From NCBI GenBank assembly GCA_036346205.1, contig JARFJB010000006.1:265001-329000 (forward strand): a stretch of DNA of 64,000 nucleotides, written 5' to 3'. Below, piece by piece: positions 44,290 through 54,762 of this stretch (the first letter of the stretch is position 1; every line of letters begins with the position of its first letter). Source of the DNA: Vesta saturnalis. Lineage: Eukaryota > Arthropoda > Insecta > Coleoptera > Lampyridae. Under the pieces are notes generated by a model. The model made no database searches. It worked only from the letters and a program-made list of their open reading frames with translations, and was not told the origin of the DNA. The translations under genes and the position numbers were made by a program.

Positions 44290-46765
44290 TTAAGCAGATT
44301 CTTCCTCGTCCGATGAAGCATCAGGATAAATATCAACTTGATCGCTGGAAGTTTGTAAGTTTTTATAGAAATCCCAGTTACCCTCAGAAATATAGGGAAG
44401 TAGGTCCATAAGATGCTGCCTCTTTTCAACTGTTATTGGAACCGGTCTATCGTATGCCTTTTCTAGAGTAATAATTGCGTTTCTTGTACGGTCTCTCTTT
44501 TCTAAGGAAACTACCTTGAATTCCTCAGATTCATTGAGAGAATTTTTGTACAACAAGCTTCGAACGCCTTTTGTGTATCTGGTCCACCTTACTTGTCTCC
44601 AATTAAATTTGGTGTCTGCATTACCTTGTTTTCTATTGACCCGTGCTAAAAATTTCGAATATAATCCAGAAAAATCAAAAAAATCTGCTCTCTCCATTTC
44701 GCGCACTAAAAAGGTTTCTTTTTACCTACTGCGCGAATCAGTTCCCAATCATGAGGATGCTCAATCTCTAAGCTGCTTCGTTTCTTCTTTTTTCAATAAG
44801 GCTGTGGTCTGTGTCGCATTCCATATGTGTATGGCCAGGTAATAAGAACTTATGGTCAATAGTATCAATATTAACTGAATTTTGCAAAGCAACAATACAA
44901 GCGGCTGTAATGTAGCTGTTTTTATTTTGGCCTCCGCATGAATCAGAGTACATAACAACATGTTTAATGGAAGCATCCAGTTCCGTTGTCAAGTACCGGT
45001 ATAGGCAAGATCCTATTTCATTACCCCTCTTTTGCTAACGATTCATACCATAGGTAGCAAAAGGCTTGAGAATCGTCGCAGTCGTGGACTGTAAGGTTAA
45101 AGGTCCACAGTTGACGCTTGTAGAAAGACTCTCCACTTTGTAGATCAGGTGTTGGAAGGCACTGCTGCAAATCAAAACAAATAGTTTTTTGAGCATTTGT
45201 CTTAGAAGAATCTTTGTCACTATTTTTAGACGTGTAACCTTCATCTGCTTTTGATGATGCTCAGCAATTTCCTGGCTTAGTTTCGTCTTCGCCTCTTCTG
45301 ATTTAGCCATTTTTAATTTCATTTGCAATTTATCACATGTGCAACATGTGTCTTTCTTAGGCTGCTTAATTTTTATATTCAAGCCATGAAAAACGTTTTC
45401 GTAAGCTCTTCGATTTATAAAATTGGTGGAATACTTTTCTTTATATGCTGCAAAGAGGGAAGCTAAAGTGTAGTGCTGAGGTAAATATTTCTTAGAGGAC
45501 TGCCTTCTAGTATAATGGCTTTCGTAGGAAGGTATAGATAAAATATGATTCTCCGCAACTTTTATATCCTCCTTGCTAATTTTCTTTCTATGCGTGTGTT
45601 CCCTCTTCCATCTAATTTCAATATTCCTGATATAGAACTATGTCTTTTTTTTTGTAATAAAATTTCAAGGAATTTGTTACTTATGTCAAAAGTTCTTCTA
45701 AAGCAGTTTTTGCAGGTACGTTTTAAGCAGTTGTTTATTCTAAAATGGTACAGTGCTGTACATGTTCGATGTTTATTACTATCTTGTTTACGAATTCTCA
45801 CAACTTTTTATCTTCCAATGTAATTAGGTCACTTATGTATTGGGTTCTTCTATTATAGCTTCCCATTGACCACAAGTCATTGAATAATTTTTAGAACATC
45901 ACTGTCAAACTGCTCTGCACATTTATTTCTGCAAGTTGTTAGTTTTTCATTGCCTTTTGTGGAACAAGTTTTTTTTTTGGTGGTGTATTCTTTTCCTGTA
46001 TTTCTCTTGAGTTTTCTTTCTTCCCTTATCTTTCTTGTTTCTTTGTATGCTCGTCGAGTTCTCCTTTCCAAATGTTTTCCACTATCATTTTCTATTTCTT
46101 CTGTATCTATTTCATGCACTTCCATATTGTTTTCATTTTCTCCTTACGTTGTTCCATTTTTGAGTTTAAACCTCTGCAGAATCGTCACTTTCTGGTATAA
46201 AATCTGGATCTCGATCCTCATCATCAGAACTAAAATATCCATGAGTTGCTCCTCCAAATCTGGCGATATTCATGGAGCATCACTAGAGTCATCAAAACCT
46301 AAAAAATTATAAATAAAGATAACATAAGTGTCGATTTTTGTTGTACAAATTTAAAATGAAACATAAAAGTGAATGAAAATTACAATATGGAACCATATCT
46401 TTTAATTTAATTTTGTGATAATAAAATACAGGAATACTTACATGCATTTTCTCGTATTTCCCTGAGTATGCGGCTTTCCGCAGGAGGGTCTATAAAATAA
46501 TTATAGCGTAAAATTAGAATGAGGACTACTTTAAACTATAGTATAAACAATAAGATTAAAATGCAACTACCTTACTTGCTACTAAAATGTAAGCAAATAA
46601 TTTTTTAATAAACGATTCTCAGGACGTTAACTCTATGTTAAATAGAATTAAAAAATCTTGTATTGATACCACAGTTATCGATTTTGTTTAATAACTTACC
46701 TTTATTAAACACCTCCGGCGACTTTTGTAACATTTCTAACATTTTTTTGGATCTAGAACACATTG
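44290..46765 (-). pseudogene. DUF7869-type protein gene with introns, probable transposase
   Basis: The first exon begins MCSRSKKMLEMLQKSPEVFN (46765) and ends at AAAG/GTAAGT near 46701. A second exon (about 46493-46445, DPPAESRILREIREN) is bounded by TATAG and GTAAGT. A third starts after TTTTTTAG near 46302. A basic segment follows (46125-45877), then a Cys-rich part (CTALYHF.INNCLKRTCKNCF). Then come a CCTCDKLQMKLK block (about 45340), DLQQCLPTP-like text, and the hallmark VVMYSDSCGGQNKNSYI with HKFLLPGHTHMECDTDHS (44992-44768). The tail ends ASSDEEESA. Frameshifts or stops lie near 46270, 45860 and 45400-45560. The YSDSCGGQNKN/GHTHMECDxDH signature is what identifies the family; an RNase H-fold nuclease role is an inference from Asp/His placement. 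Confidence 0.7.
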
Positions 46766-46877
46766 TTTTTTCGTAATTTATTCGCTTACACAAAATTTCA
46801 CTAACACTTCAAGTGAGGTTATACACAATGAACAGGTTGTATTGAGTTCAAAACAACTACTAAGAACGAACACCTAC

Positions 46878-47148
46878 TGTGTAAAAGGAGATAAGTCGAT
46901 TCATCCCCTTATACCACATTTCAAAGTTACTATTTAATTGTGCACAAAGAGCTAAGTTCACTTATATCCTTTTACACAAGTTGAATTCACTATTAATGTG
47001 ACTTAACTCATTTATACATTTTCAATAACTTGGTATATTAAGGTCATACGACTTATCTCCTTTTACACATTAACAACGGTCCTTTGTTGATGCTATATTA
47101 TGACTTAACACCATTTTCTCAAAAATATGACTTATCACCTTTTTCACG
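46878..47148. repeat. Subterminal repeats of the DUF7869 element
   Basis: TGTGTAAAAGGAGATAAGTC (46878-46897, inverted), CACTTATATCCTTTTACACA (46959-46978), GACTTATCTCCTTTTACACA (47050-47069), TGACTTAACACCATTTTCTC (47101) and TGACTTATCACCTTTTTCAC (47129-47148). A single GACTTATCTC lies near the other end at 44130. Confidence 0.85.
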
Positions 47149-47162
47149 CCCACCAGCGATAT

Positions 47163-47740
47163 ACCGGTTGTTCTTATAGCTTGTCATTTTACTCCAATGT
47201 TTATTTAACAATAGTAGTGGTTAAGCGCCGGTTCTGGACCAATTCAAGGTCACTCGCCCTCTAGTGGTAGGAAATGTAAGCTTTTGGATCTCTTCAAGGT
47301 CAAACTTTTGGCAGGAAATTTAAATTTTTGGAGCTCGCTAAAAATAGAAATTTCAATGTCACCATCTTCATCATATTACAAGGTCACCCTGCGTTCAAAC
47401 GTTTTGGCGGGAAATTTGTATGTCAAGGTCAAAAGCTAAAAATAGAAATTGCAATGTCATCATTATATTACAATTCTTAGAAGTCTAAAAATAGAGTGGT
47501 CAAGGTCAAAGATTATTGACCTGTAGGGGTATCGTATGACATTTCTTAGAAGTATAAAAATAGAATAAATTCATGGAAACAAGAAGAATGCGAGTTGTTG
47601 TCTATCCTAAAAGGTAGACCAAGGTCAAATGGTTCTTATATTGACTAAATTGAGTCAAGGTGAAATGATTTACTAAACTAAAAGTAGGCGTGTATTTAAC
47701 AAGTTTAAACATAGGTCCTTAAGTCAAGGACACATTTTTG
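47163..47740. promoter_or_regulatory. Upstream region with clustered TCAAGGTCA motifs and an E2F-like site
   Basis: TCAAGGTCA occurs at 47244, 47294, 47423 and 47500, with near copies ACAAGGTCA (47378), CCAAGGTCA (47619) and TCAAGGTGA (47654). This nine-mer equals the extended half-site bound by FTZ-F1/ERR-type nuclear receptors. TTTTGGCGGGAAA (47402-47414) matches the classic E2F site, with a weaker copy TTTTGGCAGGAAA at 47303. A CTAAAAATAGAAATT unit recurs three times between 47337 and 47480. Function is inferred from motifs only. Confidence 0.5.
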
Positions 47741-47743
47741 TGA

Positions 47744-47776
47744 TATAAACCACCGCGAGGTGTGTTGAGATCAGTC
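47744..47776 (+). promoter_or_regulatory. TATA-box plus initiator core promoter
   Basis: TATAAA starts at 47744 and the arthropod initiator-like TCAGTC lies at 47771-47776, giving the canonical spacing of about 29 bases to the expected start. The first ATG follows at 47802. Confidence 0.6.
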
Positions 47777-47801
47777 AGTTAGCAACTTGTAATTGTTAAA
47801 C

Positions 47802-48096
47802 ATGGAATTAGCAGGGTTAAACAAAAGCACCCATTGCAACTTTTAAAAGTGCATGTGACCTCGAGACATCAAAAAGGTATAAAGTGGTTAATGTGGCAGT
47901 AATTACTACTAAGTATGGTGAACGTATAGTGATGGAAACGGGTGATTTTAAATGTATATTACCTCAACGCTTTTATGAGTGTTTGAAAAAAGAAAATGGA
48001 ATGGAAGGATTTAAAACGCAGCTAAACACGAGGGATGTCTTCATGAGTAGTTTGGGCGCAGTCGGGAAAACAACAAACATAACATTTTGTTTTTAA
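47802..48096 (+). pseudogene. Small unknown protein, ORF A of a two-gene module (one frameshift)
   Basis: The frame starts with the ATG at 47802 (MELAGLNKS). A one-base shift near 47825 restores an open frame to 48096 reading CDLETSKRYKVVNVAVITTK, then YGERIVMETGDFKCILPQRF and ending at 48096. About 98 residues. The alternating beta-type pattern around YKVVNVAVITTKYGERIV...FKCILPQRF looks like a small OB-fold domain; I recall similar arthropod proteins but cannot name the family. It lies 26 bases after a TATA/Inr promoter and 157 bases ahead of ORF B on the same strand. It may be a single-stranded DNA-binding protein, but this is a guess. Confidence 0.5.
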
Positions 48097-48252
48097 TAGT
48101 AGTGCCCCAACCCCACCCTCATGATTTAACTAAAATCATTTCTTAAACAGCGTTTAGTCCTAGTGCAATTGCAAGCAAGTGCAGTCGTTATAATGTAGGC
48201 AGCAATAACATCATTTCTGGAACGATCCAAACTCAGAAGTTCACCGTTATAT

Positions 48253-49110
48253 ATGGATACCCCACATAGTTGCAGTAACAATATGAATAACAATTTTACC
48301 TTGTGTTGTTGGTGCTGTCAAAATAGTGATGGTGGTAATAGAAGTAAAAATGAAGAGAAACATGATGAAGGTTATTCTTCTAACACTGACAGGCAGCCAT
48401 ATGATTTATCTGAAGTGTATAAATAAGCAGCTAATGAATACTTAATCGATTGTATTTATTATAAACTATTGAACGATACTCATCATGCAAAACATATGGA
48501 AATTGGATACATTACGCACCTCAAGCTTGCACCAGTAGTGCGTATGGGGTGTGCTAACTGTGATCAAAGCGATAATGTAGTGATGGATATGAAGGAATGG
48601 AATGAGCTTCTAAGATGGCATTCATATGTAGAATTACAATTTTTCCGATCCCAAGAAATTGAAAATAAAATTGATTGGTCAAATTTAAACGAGGGTGAAG
48701 ATATAATCTATGATCAACATTATGAATCTCTATCTAGCAATCTTGGTATTTATTACAATTGGGAATTGATTAAAGGATATGACAGAATTTTGAAAACGGT
48801 TATGATAGAAAACTACAACTGCTGTTCTTGCACATTCAATTCACGTAGTATAGAAGAACTATTCAATTTAAAGGGTATAATAAGCTATAGATTGGAATTT
48901 CTTGAATCTTAAAATCTGGTGTGTTGTGATGAAAAGTTCATACAACAAGTTGTTGACTACCGTCGTTTTCGTGAGAAAGAATTCCGTGGTGGTGATGATG
49001 ACATTTATAAAGACATTGATGATGTTATAAATGCTAAGTATAATATTAATTCACATAACACTATGTTTAATGGAAATATTGTATTATCGTCCTGCTTATC
49101 TAATGTATAG
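48253..49110 (+). pseudogene. Unknown 285-residue protein, ORF B of the module (two in-frame TAA)
   Basis: From the ATG at 48253 (MDTPHSCSNNMNNNF) to the stop at 49108-49110 one frame stays open except for TAA codons at 48424 and 48910. There is no frameshift. The N-terminus has a CCWCC cluster and a Ser/Glu-rich linker. The middle has LKLAPVVRMGCANCDQSDNV and VMDMKEWNELLRWHSYVELQ, and later LGIYYNWELIKGYD. The C-terminus is acidic (GGDDDIYKDIDDVINAKY). I do not recognise the family. Codon-level preservation, with only nonsense changes, separates it from the heavily frameshifted TEs around it. It could be a recent pseudogene of a DNA-virus-like or Polinton-like accessory gene. Confidence 0.5.
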
Positions 49111-49199
49111 CATTTATTGAATAAAGAAATAACTACGATTTGTTTTTCTCAATTTAGGTATAAATACCCCGTTCTATCCATCCAGGTAAACAATGTTAG

Positions 49200-50170
49200 C
49201 TAACACGTTCAGCGCCATGTGTATCACTCTTGATACACAGTGTTATAACACGGTGTATCAGAAATGATACACGCGACTTACTACTGTCTGAACCATGTGT
49301 ATCCGTAATGAACACACTTTCTATGTATTTAGAAGGGAATCAACAATGTCCTGGCCTAGACGAGTTTCTGGGTGCAGTGGGTTGCTTATCTGAGGTATAT
49401 AGGCTGAATAACTCGGGAAAGAAAATGGGATATGTATTTATGTAGTGACCCACCCTTTTACGTTCAGCAATTTTATTGAGGAATACAGAAATAAATGAGA
49501 AATAGATTCATATCATTACAAAACGATTAAATTAAACACCTAGAAACATTCTTTGCAACTAATAATATTACAATCTGTAAAATACAATACTTATTCGATA
49601 ATATTTCATGGTAAAGTCAGTGAAACTTGAAAATAAATGAAAGCAATTTTAGCACATTTAATGTGTATCATTGAAACATTTCCTACAAAGGATGATGTCA
49701 CAAACTGAACATTTGGAGTATACTTGTGACGCTTTAACTATTTTACTCCCCATGTTTTTCCCTGTTCTGCCATACTTATATAATATAACATTCCACACAT
49801 CTACCCCGCACTTTCTTGGGAGGATCACCTCTGAAATGATCTATCAAATGGTGTCGCACTTTAGTAGATTGTCTTGGAGTTTCGAGGTTGTTTTCGGTTG
49901 CTTGTTTTAGCATCGAAATTCAGTAATGGTGATTTTCCTTCCTCTTGTGTTTTCATTATGAAGAAAATGTGCATTCACCAAACTAGTGCCCCATATGATT
50001 TCGATCATCAATTTTCGGTACCACTTAGTGCATCTTCTGAGAGCACTGCCGTAAGTTGCCATCTGGTCGCTTAGATCAATTGATGATTTACCATTGTTAT
50101 AGTCATCAATGCATTTTGGTTTCTGGTTTCTTAAAGCCACGTTGTTGTTATGTTGGCAATCTTGTTTCAT
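49200..50170 (-). mobile_element. piggyBac-like transposon, copy 4, 3' part
   Basis: The left end CTAACACGTTCAGCGCC (49200) is nearly the same as that of copy 1. Three subterminal inverted motifs follow: GTGTATCA/TGATACAC at 49219-49238, again at 49253-49272, and a weaker one near 49295. The coding fragment 50170-49907 (minus) has CIDDYNNGKSSIDLSDQMAT and YRKLMIEIIWG, the last DDE block and following helix of a piggyBac transposase. A Cys-rich remnant lies at about 49670-49760. The rest is missing. Confidence 0.82.
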
Positions 50171-50517
50171 TATTTACATCGTTCGTTGATGATTCACATC
50201 GAAAATCTGAACAGTACCATGATTGGTTTTTAATTAGGGTGAGTGCACTTTATACTTTTCTAAACTGATAATGGGTTTTCGGAGCAAAAATATGTGTCAA
50301 TTTTACAAATGATTGTATTATTTGGGAAAAAGAATTAACTATGTTGTTATTATCTAAAACAGGTTGTGTGATTCTTCCGTTTGATGATTATTTGCTTAGT
50401 TTACATTTTCAAAGTGCTAACGGCCGTATAAAAGCTATAAAACATCGATCCCCATTTGGGGACTATGGTGCATGTCACTTGTATAGTATTATTATTTCAG
50501 TTCAACATGACAAGCAG

Positions 50518-52065
50518 ACGGATTCTCTCACTACGAGAATTAAAAGAAATATTAGATGATGACGATTCTACAATGATTTTGAAGATTCACCTGATATAAA
50601 TATAGTTGAATTACCTTCTGAACGAGTCGATGACGTGTCTGATAGTGAAGATATAGATGAAGTCGATCTTTGCGAAGCCAGAAGATGTGTCTGGCTTCCT
50701 CGAAATTCACACTTTAGAAGTTCTATCGATGCCTACTTCGGAAGTTGTATCTCACCCTGTTCCCGGAACATCAGCAAGCACAGAAGTCAAAGTACCCGTC
50801 AATTCCAAGAAAAGACAAAAATCGACTGTAGCTGATGCTGCTGACATCGAAAACCCAAAAAAAAAGAAAAGACAAAAATTGACTATAGCTGATGCTGCTG
50901 ACATCAAAAAATAGAAAAAAATGTCAGTCGAGAGCTGAAGCAAAATGTAAATAGCAGGAAAAAGAATAGCCCCCCGGAAGGTTGCGGGATGCCCCTGGAG
51001 TCTATTTCTTATTCGTCTACGTATCCTGAACCCTATGAAACCAGACAACGCCAAGAAAAAATAAACAATGTCCTCACAGACAAAACACCGGTGGAGGTTT
51101 TTGAAGAAATTTTTGAAATGATTGTTCGGGAAACATTGAAATATGCGGCACAACAAATAGACATTCTTTTACTCTGTCCACTTACTTATTTGAGAAAGTT
51201 TTTTGGTATTTTTTACTTACTTGTTAGCACTCGTTGCCTCAAGAAAGGATGTATTGGAATAAAGATGAAGATATTGATGTGCGAATAGTGAGAAAACCTA
51301 TGACCAAAAATCGGTTTGCTGAAATAAAACAGTACCTTCATTTGAATGATAACTCAGAACTGGAAAGCATTCCTCAGCCAGATTGCGACCGGTTTTTCAA
51401 AATCAGACCTCTTATTGATAGGCTGAACAACAATTTCATCAAGTTTGGTGTATTTTCAGAGTTTATGAGTATTGATGAACAAATGGTTCGATTCTATGGT
51501 CACCATTATTTGAATTGGTTTATTCGAGGCAAACCCATTCGCTTCGGGTTCAAGCAATGGGCCTTCTGTTGTTCTACTTCTGGGTTTTGCTACCGTATGG
51601 ACATATACGAGGGTAAGCAAGACTCAGCAGCCAGTGATATAAGTGGGTTAGGAACTTCTGTAGTTTCAAGACTGCGTTCAGTACTTGAAACACCCCAGCA
51701 CCATCAAGTTTATTTTGATAATTTTTTTACGAGTCACGAACTTATGGCAGAATTAAAGAAAAAGAAGATTGGGGCTGTAGGTACAGTAAGATTTCAACAC
51801 ATGAACAAGTGCCCCATAATGACGGATGAAGAAATGAAAAAGAAAGACAGAGGTACATTCGATGCCAGACTTGACGTAAAAAAACAAATTTTGGGAATAA
51901 CTTGGAAGGACAACAGCTGCGTTCGCGTTCTAATACATTTTTGTCCGTCGAACCAATGAAAGAAGTAAAGAGATGAAGTCGAGTAGAGAAGAAGGAAATT
52001 GGTATCCCCCAATCAGCCCTGATTACTGAGTATAATAAGTATATGGGTGGAGTCGACAAGCTCGT
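50518..52065 (+). pseudogene. piggyBac transposase, copy 5
   Basis: The start MTSRRILSLRELKEILDDDD (50518) leads to an acidic N-terminus across a frame change. A basic repeat region (KKRQK..ADAADI twice, 50806-50911) follows. After a broken stretch (50990-51240), the best frame 51234-51959 has CDRFFKIRPLIDRLN, FSEFMSIDEQMVRFYG (first Asp), QVYFDNFFTSHELMAEL (second Asp). After a frame change, TEYNKYMGGVDKL (third Asp) ends near 52065. The C-terminal zinc domain is not seen. Terminal repeats were not found, so boundaries are uncertain. Confidence 0.88.
50806..50911 (+). repeat. Tandem 54-base duplication inside piggyBac copy 5
   Basis: Two units of AAGAAAAGACAAAAATYGAC plus GCTGATGCTGCTGACATC. 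It adds a second basic KKRQK cluster, possibly nuclear-localisation-like. Confidence 0.8.
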
Positions 52066-52531
52066 CTAGAACGTAAACAAGTACCCAATAAAAATTCGAG
52101 GAAAGAAATGGTACCTTTAAATGGTACCTTTGCTCACCAACGCCATTGATGTTGCGATCGTAAATGCCCACTCTACTGTCTAGCCAATCCAAAACTAAAT
52201 CACACTATTAGCCTTCAGAAGAGCAGTAACAAAGGCTTATTTGCAAATAATATCTGAATTGTATCAATACATCTACAAGTATTAACACAGAAACATTTTC
52301 ACCGCCTACGATTTTCGATAAAATTGTCAGAAAACAATCACATCCCATAAGAACGTGTGTTAAAGGCCGGTCCAGACGCTGCGTTTTGCACAACCTTTTG
52401 TTTACGCAGTCTTATAAGCGGAATGAAAACGATGCAATTTAAAGAGTGTCCACATTGTGCAGATATCTGTATATTTCGTACAGTTTTGGTGGTATCGTCA
52501 TAGAGGAGGTACTACTCTGGCCATTTTTGCA

Positions 52532-52936
52532 TGCTGTCTTATAAAGAAAAAGAAAAGATTGGAACGTCTCAGAAGTACCCGGCGTTCAAAGTGGTTGCAG
52601 AAATGGCTTCTAAAAAGACAGCACTTTTCCCATATTAGATTACTGCGTGAATTACGTGATGAACCTGATGATTGGCGGAACTACTTGAGAATGGACATAG
52701 ACACGCACACTTATTTATTGGAATTAGTAAGACCGCATATCATAAAAGAAAATACTTGTATGAGAACAGCGATATCGCCACATGAAAGGCTAACAGCAAC
52801 TTTAAAATTTTTGGCAACTGGCAGAAGTTACAAAGACCTAGAATTCTCAACAATTCTATCGAAACAATCGTTAAGTGAAATCATTCCCGAAACATTTAAA
52901 TCTATCTTCATGGTGCTGAACAATGAATAATTTAAG
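52532..52936 (+). pseudogene. Harbinger transposase (HARBI1-like), first exon
   Basis: The frame has RRSKWLQKWLLKRQHFSHIR, FRMD-type NYLRMDIDTHTYLLELVRPH and ISPHERLTATLKFLATGRSY, all conserved in HARBI1-type transposases. An in-frame TAA lies three codons before a splice donor GTAAGT at 52937, at the place where HARBI1 genes break before the catalytic exons. The DDE exons are absent, so this is an exon-1 relic. Confidence 0.85.
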
Positions 52937-53073
52937 GTAAGTTATAATGCTGTTGTCATATAAAAGATACATATTTATATGTGTAAAGAAACCTAAAACA
53001 ATGTATGTTTAAAAATAACATCAGTGTTTCACAAAACTTAGGCTAAACAGAAGTGAAAATGTATGCAAGTACT

Positions 53074-53412
53074 TCAGTTTGGTTGAACTGTTATCAAGTA
53101 GTTTGCAGCGGAAGAGGGGTCACGTTGGGATGTAAAGTTTTGTTCTGGGGTTTGTGTCTGTTGATCTTGTTCACGTTGCTGTGGGATGATGCGTGAAACT
53201 TGCTGAATTTGCCCAATTGTTTCATACTCCTGAGTGTGTGTAAATTGTTCTGGGACGTAGTGACGTGACATAGGCTGCGACTGCTGCGAGAAGGAGTGGT
53301 ATTGTCCAACTTGTGAAGAAAGAGTATGTGGCATTCCCAATTGTATGGGCATATTCTGTTGACACATATTCCGTCCATTCACACCAAAATCATGTTGTCG
53401 TTGACTAGTCAT
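53074..53412 (-). pseudogene. Gln-rich protein, probably last exon of the Harbinger Myb-like gene
   Basis: 112 residues rich in Gln, Pro and His (TSQRQHDFGVNGRNMCQQNM, QHDF near the start). No DNA-binding domain is in this piece. The link to the Harbinger second gene is inferred from convergent position only. Confidence 0.4.
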
Positions 53413-53419
53413 ATCAACA

Positions 53420-53777
53420 ATTTGAAAATGTATTATGTTTGATATTGACAGCCCTTAATTAATTAAAATACCTCTTCAGAATTACTGGGTTAGGACTCGT
53501 AGGACAAAAAAAAAACGGTTTTATGAGCAACGTTTCATTTAATTACTTAAACTTCTTCAGGCTACAAAGAAACTAGAGTGTTGACATAAAATTGTGGCGT
53601 GATAAAATAATGAGCCACCTACCTCAGAAAAACCCAATAAATGATAATACCACAACGGTAGTACACGTCATAATTATTCTATTATGGGGTTGGTAACTCA
53701 ATCTGTAACATTACACTATTAAAACGAAATCCACAATACATCACGTTAAAATTTACCTATTAGTTATATTATATAAT
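53420..53777. other. Unassigned AT-rich spacer
   Basis: No gene or clear repeat seen between the Harbinger remnant and the LINE ORF1. Confidence 0.4.
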
Positions 53778-54762
53778 TCACAAATTAAAAAATTTTTTTA
53801 GAACTTGGCACTTGGCTGGGATGGTTTTTGGCTTTTCGCACTGGTGTGTTGATTGGTCTTTTCCACATTTAAGGTATTTGTAGTCTGCTTTGCAGTTCGA
53901 TTGCGCGTGTCCGTATCGTTGACACCTGTGGCATTGTCCCGCTGATCTTTTTTTGTACTGTGCTTCCACGGTGATTTCAAGGTGGAGGCATTGTTTGAGA
54001 CCGTAAATAGATTTGTATTTTCGGTGTAGTTCTATTGAAACAAGTGGCAGTGGTCTTCCCTCTCTGTCTATCATACGTGCACATTTTAATGTCTCGTAAT
54101 CCTGGAGGGCAAGGTTTTCCATGATTTCATAGGAATGTCGGTAATTCCCTTTTAGTGTCTGTTCACTTTTCAACCTGTATGTATGGTGTTGTATGTTGTT
54201 GTCGAAGTGTTTCGTGAGTGCTCTGTAGTCTGTTGTAGTGGGTGTTTGAATACTGATGCCGTCATTTACGGCTCGTGCTTGCGTGTAGTTTATTTTTTTG
54301 GTGTTCAGTACCGTCGCAATGTGATTCCATTTGCCTGTTTCCCTCAGAACGACCGGTGGCGCTTTTCTTCGTTTTCTTCGTTGTTGTTTTCTGTGGGTTC
54401 GGTTTCTTGTGTAATTGTTTCTTCCGTGTCCTGGGTTTCAAGTATTTGATATTTATTAGAGGTAGCTATGGTGGGCGGTGTTATTTGTAGGTGTTTGTAG
54501 GTTCTTTTAATTTTCCGTGGTTTTCTTGATCGTCTACGATCATTTGTTGTTGTTGTTCTTGTGTGATTTGGGTTTGTATATTTTGATTAGAGGTACTTTG
54601 AGAGCTTTGTGGTTGTGGTTGTTGATTTTTGTTTTGTTCTTCGAATGTCTCTTTTAAGTTTATTAGGTGTTGTATTTGTTTTAATACCTTTTGCAGTTCT
54701 TGCTTGTTTAGGTTTTCCATTGGTATGGAAGGGTCTGTGATTTGTACTTGTATATTGTCCAT
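53778..54762 (-). pseudogene. Jockey-clade LINE ORF1 fragment 1
   Basis: A Gln-rich N-terminal frame (54762-54481, MDNIQVQITDPSIPMENLNK) is separated by frameshifts from the C-terminal frame 54173-53778. The latter has RMIDREGRPLPLVSIELHRK and zinc knuckles CHRCQRYGHAQSNC and a decayed KCGKDQSTHQC, the layout of Jockey-type gag-like ORF1. The strand ends in the knuckle region at 53778; ORF2 is absent. Confidence 0.78.

Larger units (their letters stand above)
43914..47162 (-). mobile_element. Candidate DNA transposon carrying a DUF7869-type gene, with long imperfect TIRs
   Basis: The left end (ATATCGCTACTGCGCGTGAA at 43914) and the reverse complement of the right end (ATATCGCTGGTGGGCGTGAA from 47162) align over about 35 bases. 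The alignment extends through TAAGTCA and TTTTGAGAAAA to about 60 bases with a gap. Multiple subterminal copies of a GACTTATCTCCTTTTACACA-type motif lie inside the right end. The element is about 3.25 kb and encodes one intron-containing gene on the minus strand. Possible target duplication is TA or ATAT; the palindromic boundary makes this ambiguous. Confidence 0.72.
52366..53412 (+). mobile_element. PIF/Harbinger-like transposon, partial
   Basis: The left end GGCCGGTCCAGACGCTGCG follows TTAAA at 52362, fitting Harbinger ends with a TWA target. A HARBI1-like transposase exon on the plus strand and a Gln-rich frame on the minus strand follow in convergent order, as in many animal Harbingers that carry a second Myb/SANT-type gene. 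No right end was identified. Confidence 0.75.

Noticed and set aside
54183..54490. Plus-strand frames rich in Cys/Phe/Val opposite the LINE ORF1
   Set aside because: Shadow frames of the minus-strand ORF1 fragments; the same holds for plus frames at 55178-56277.
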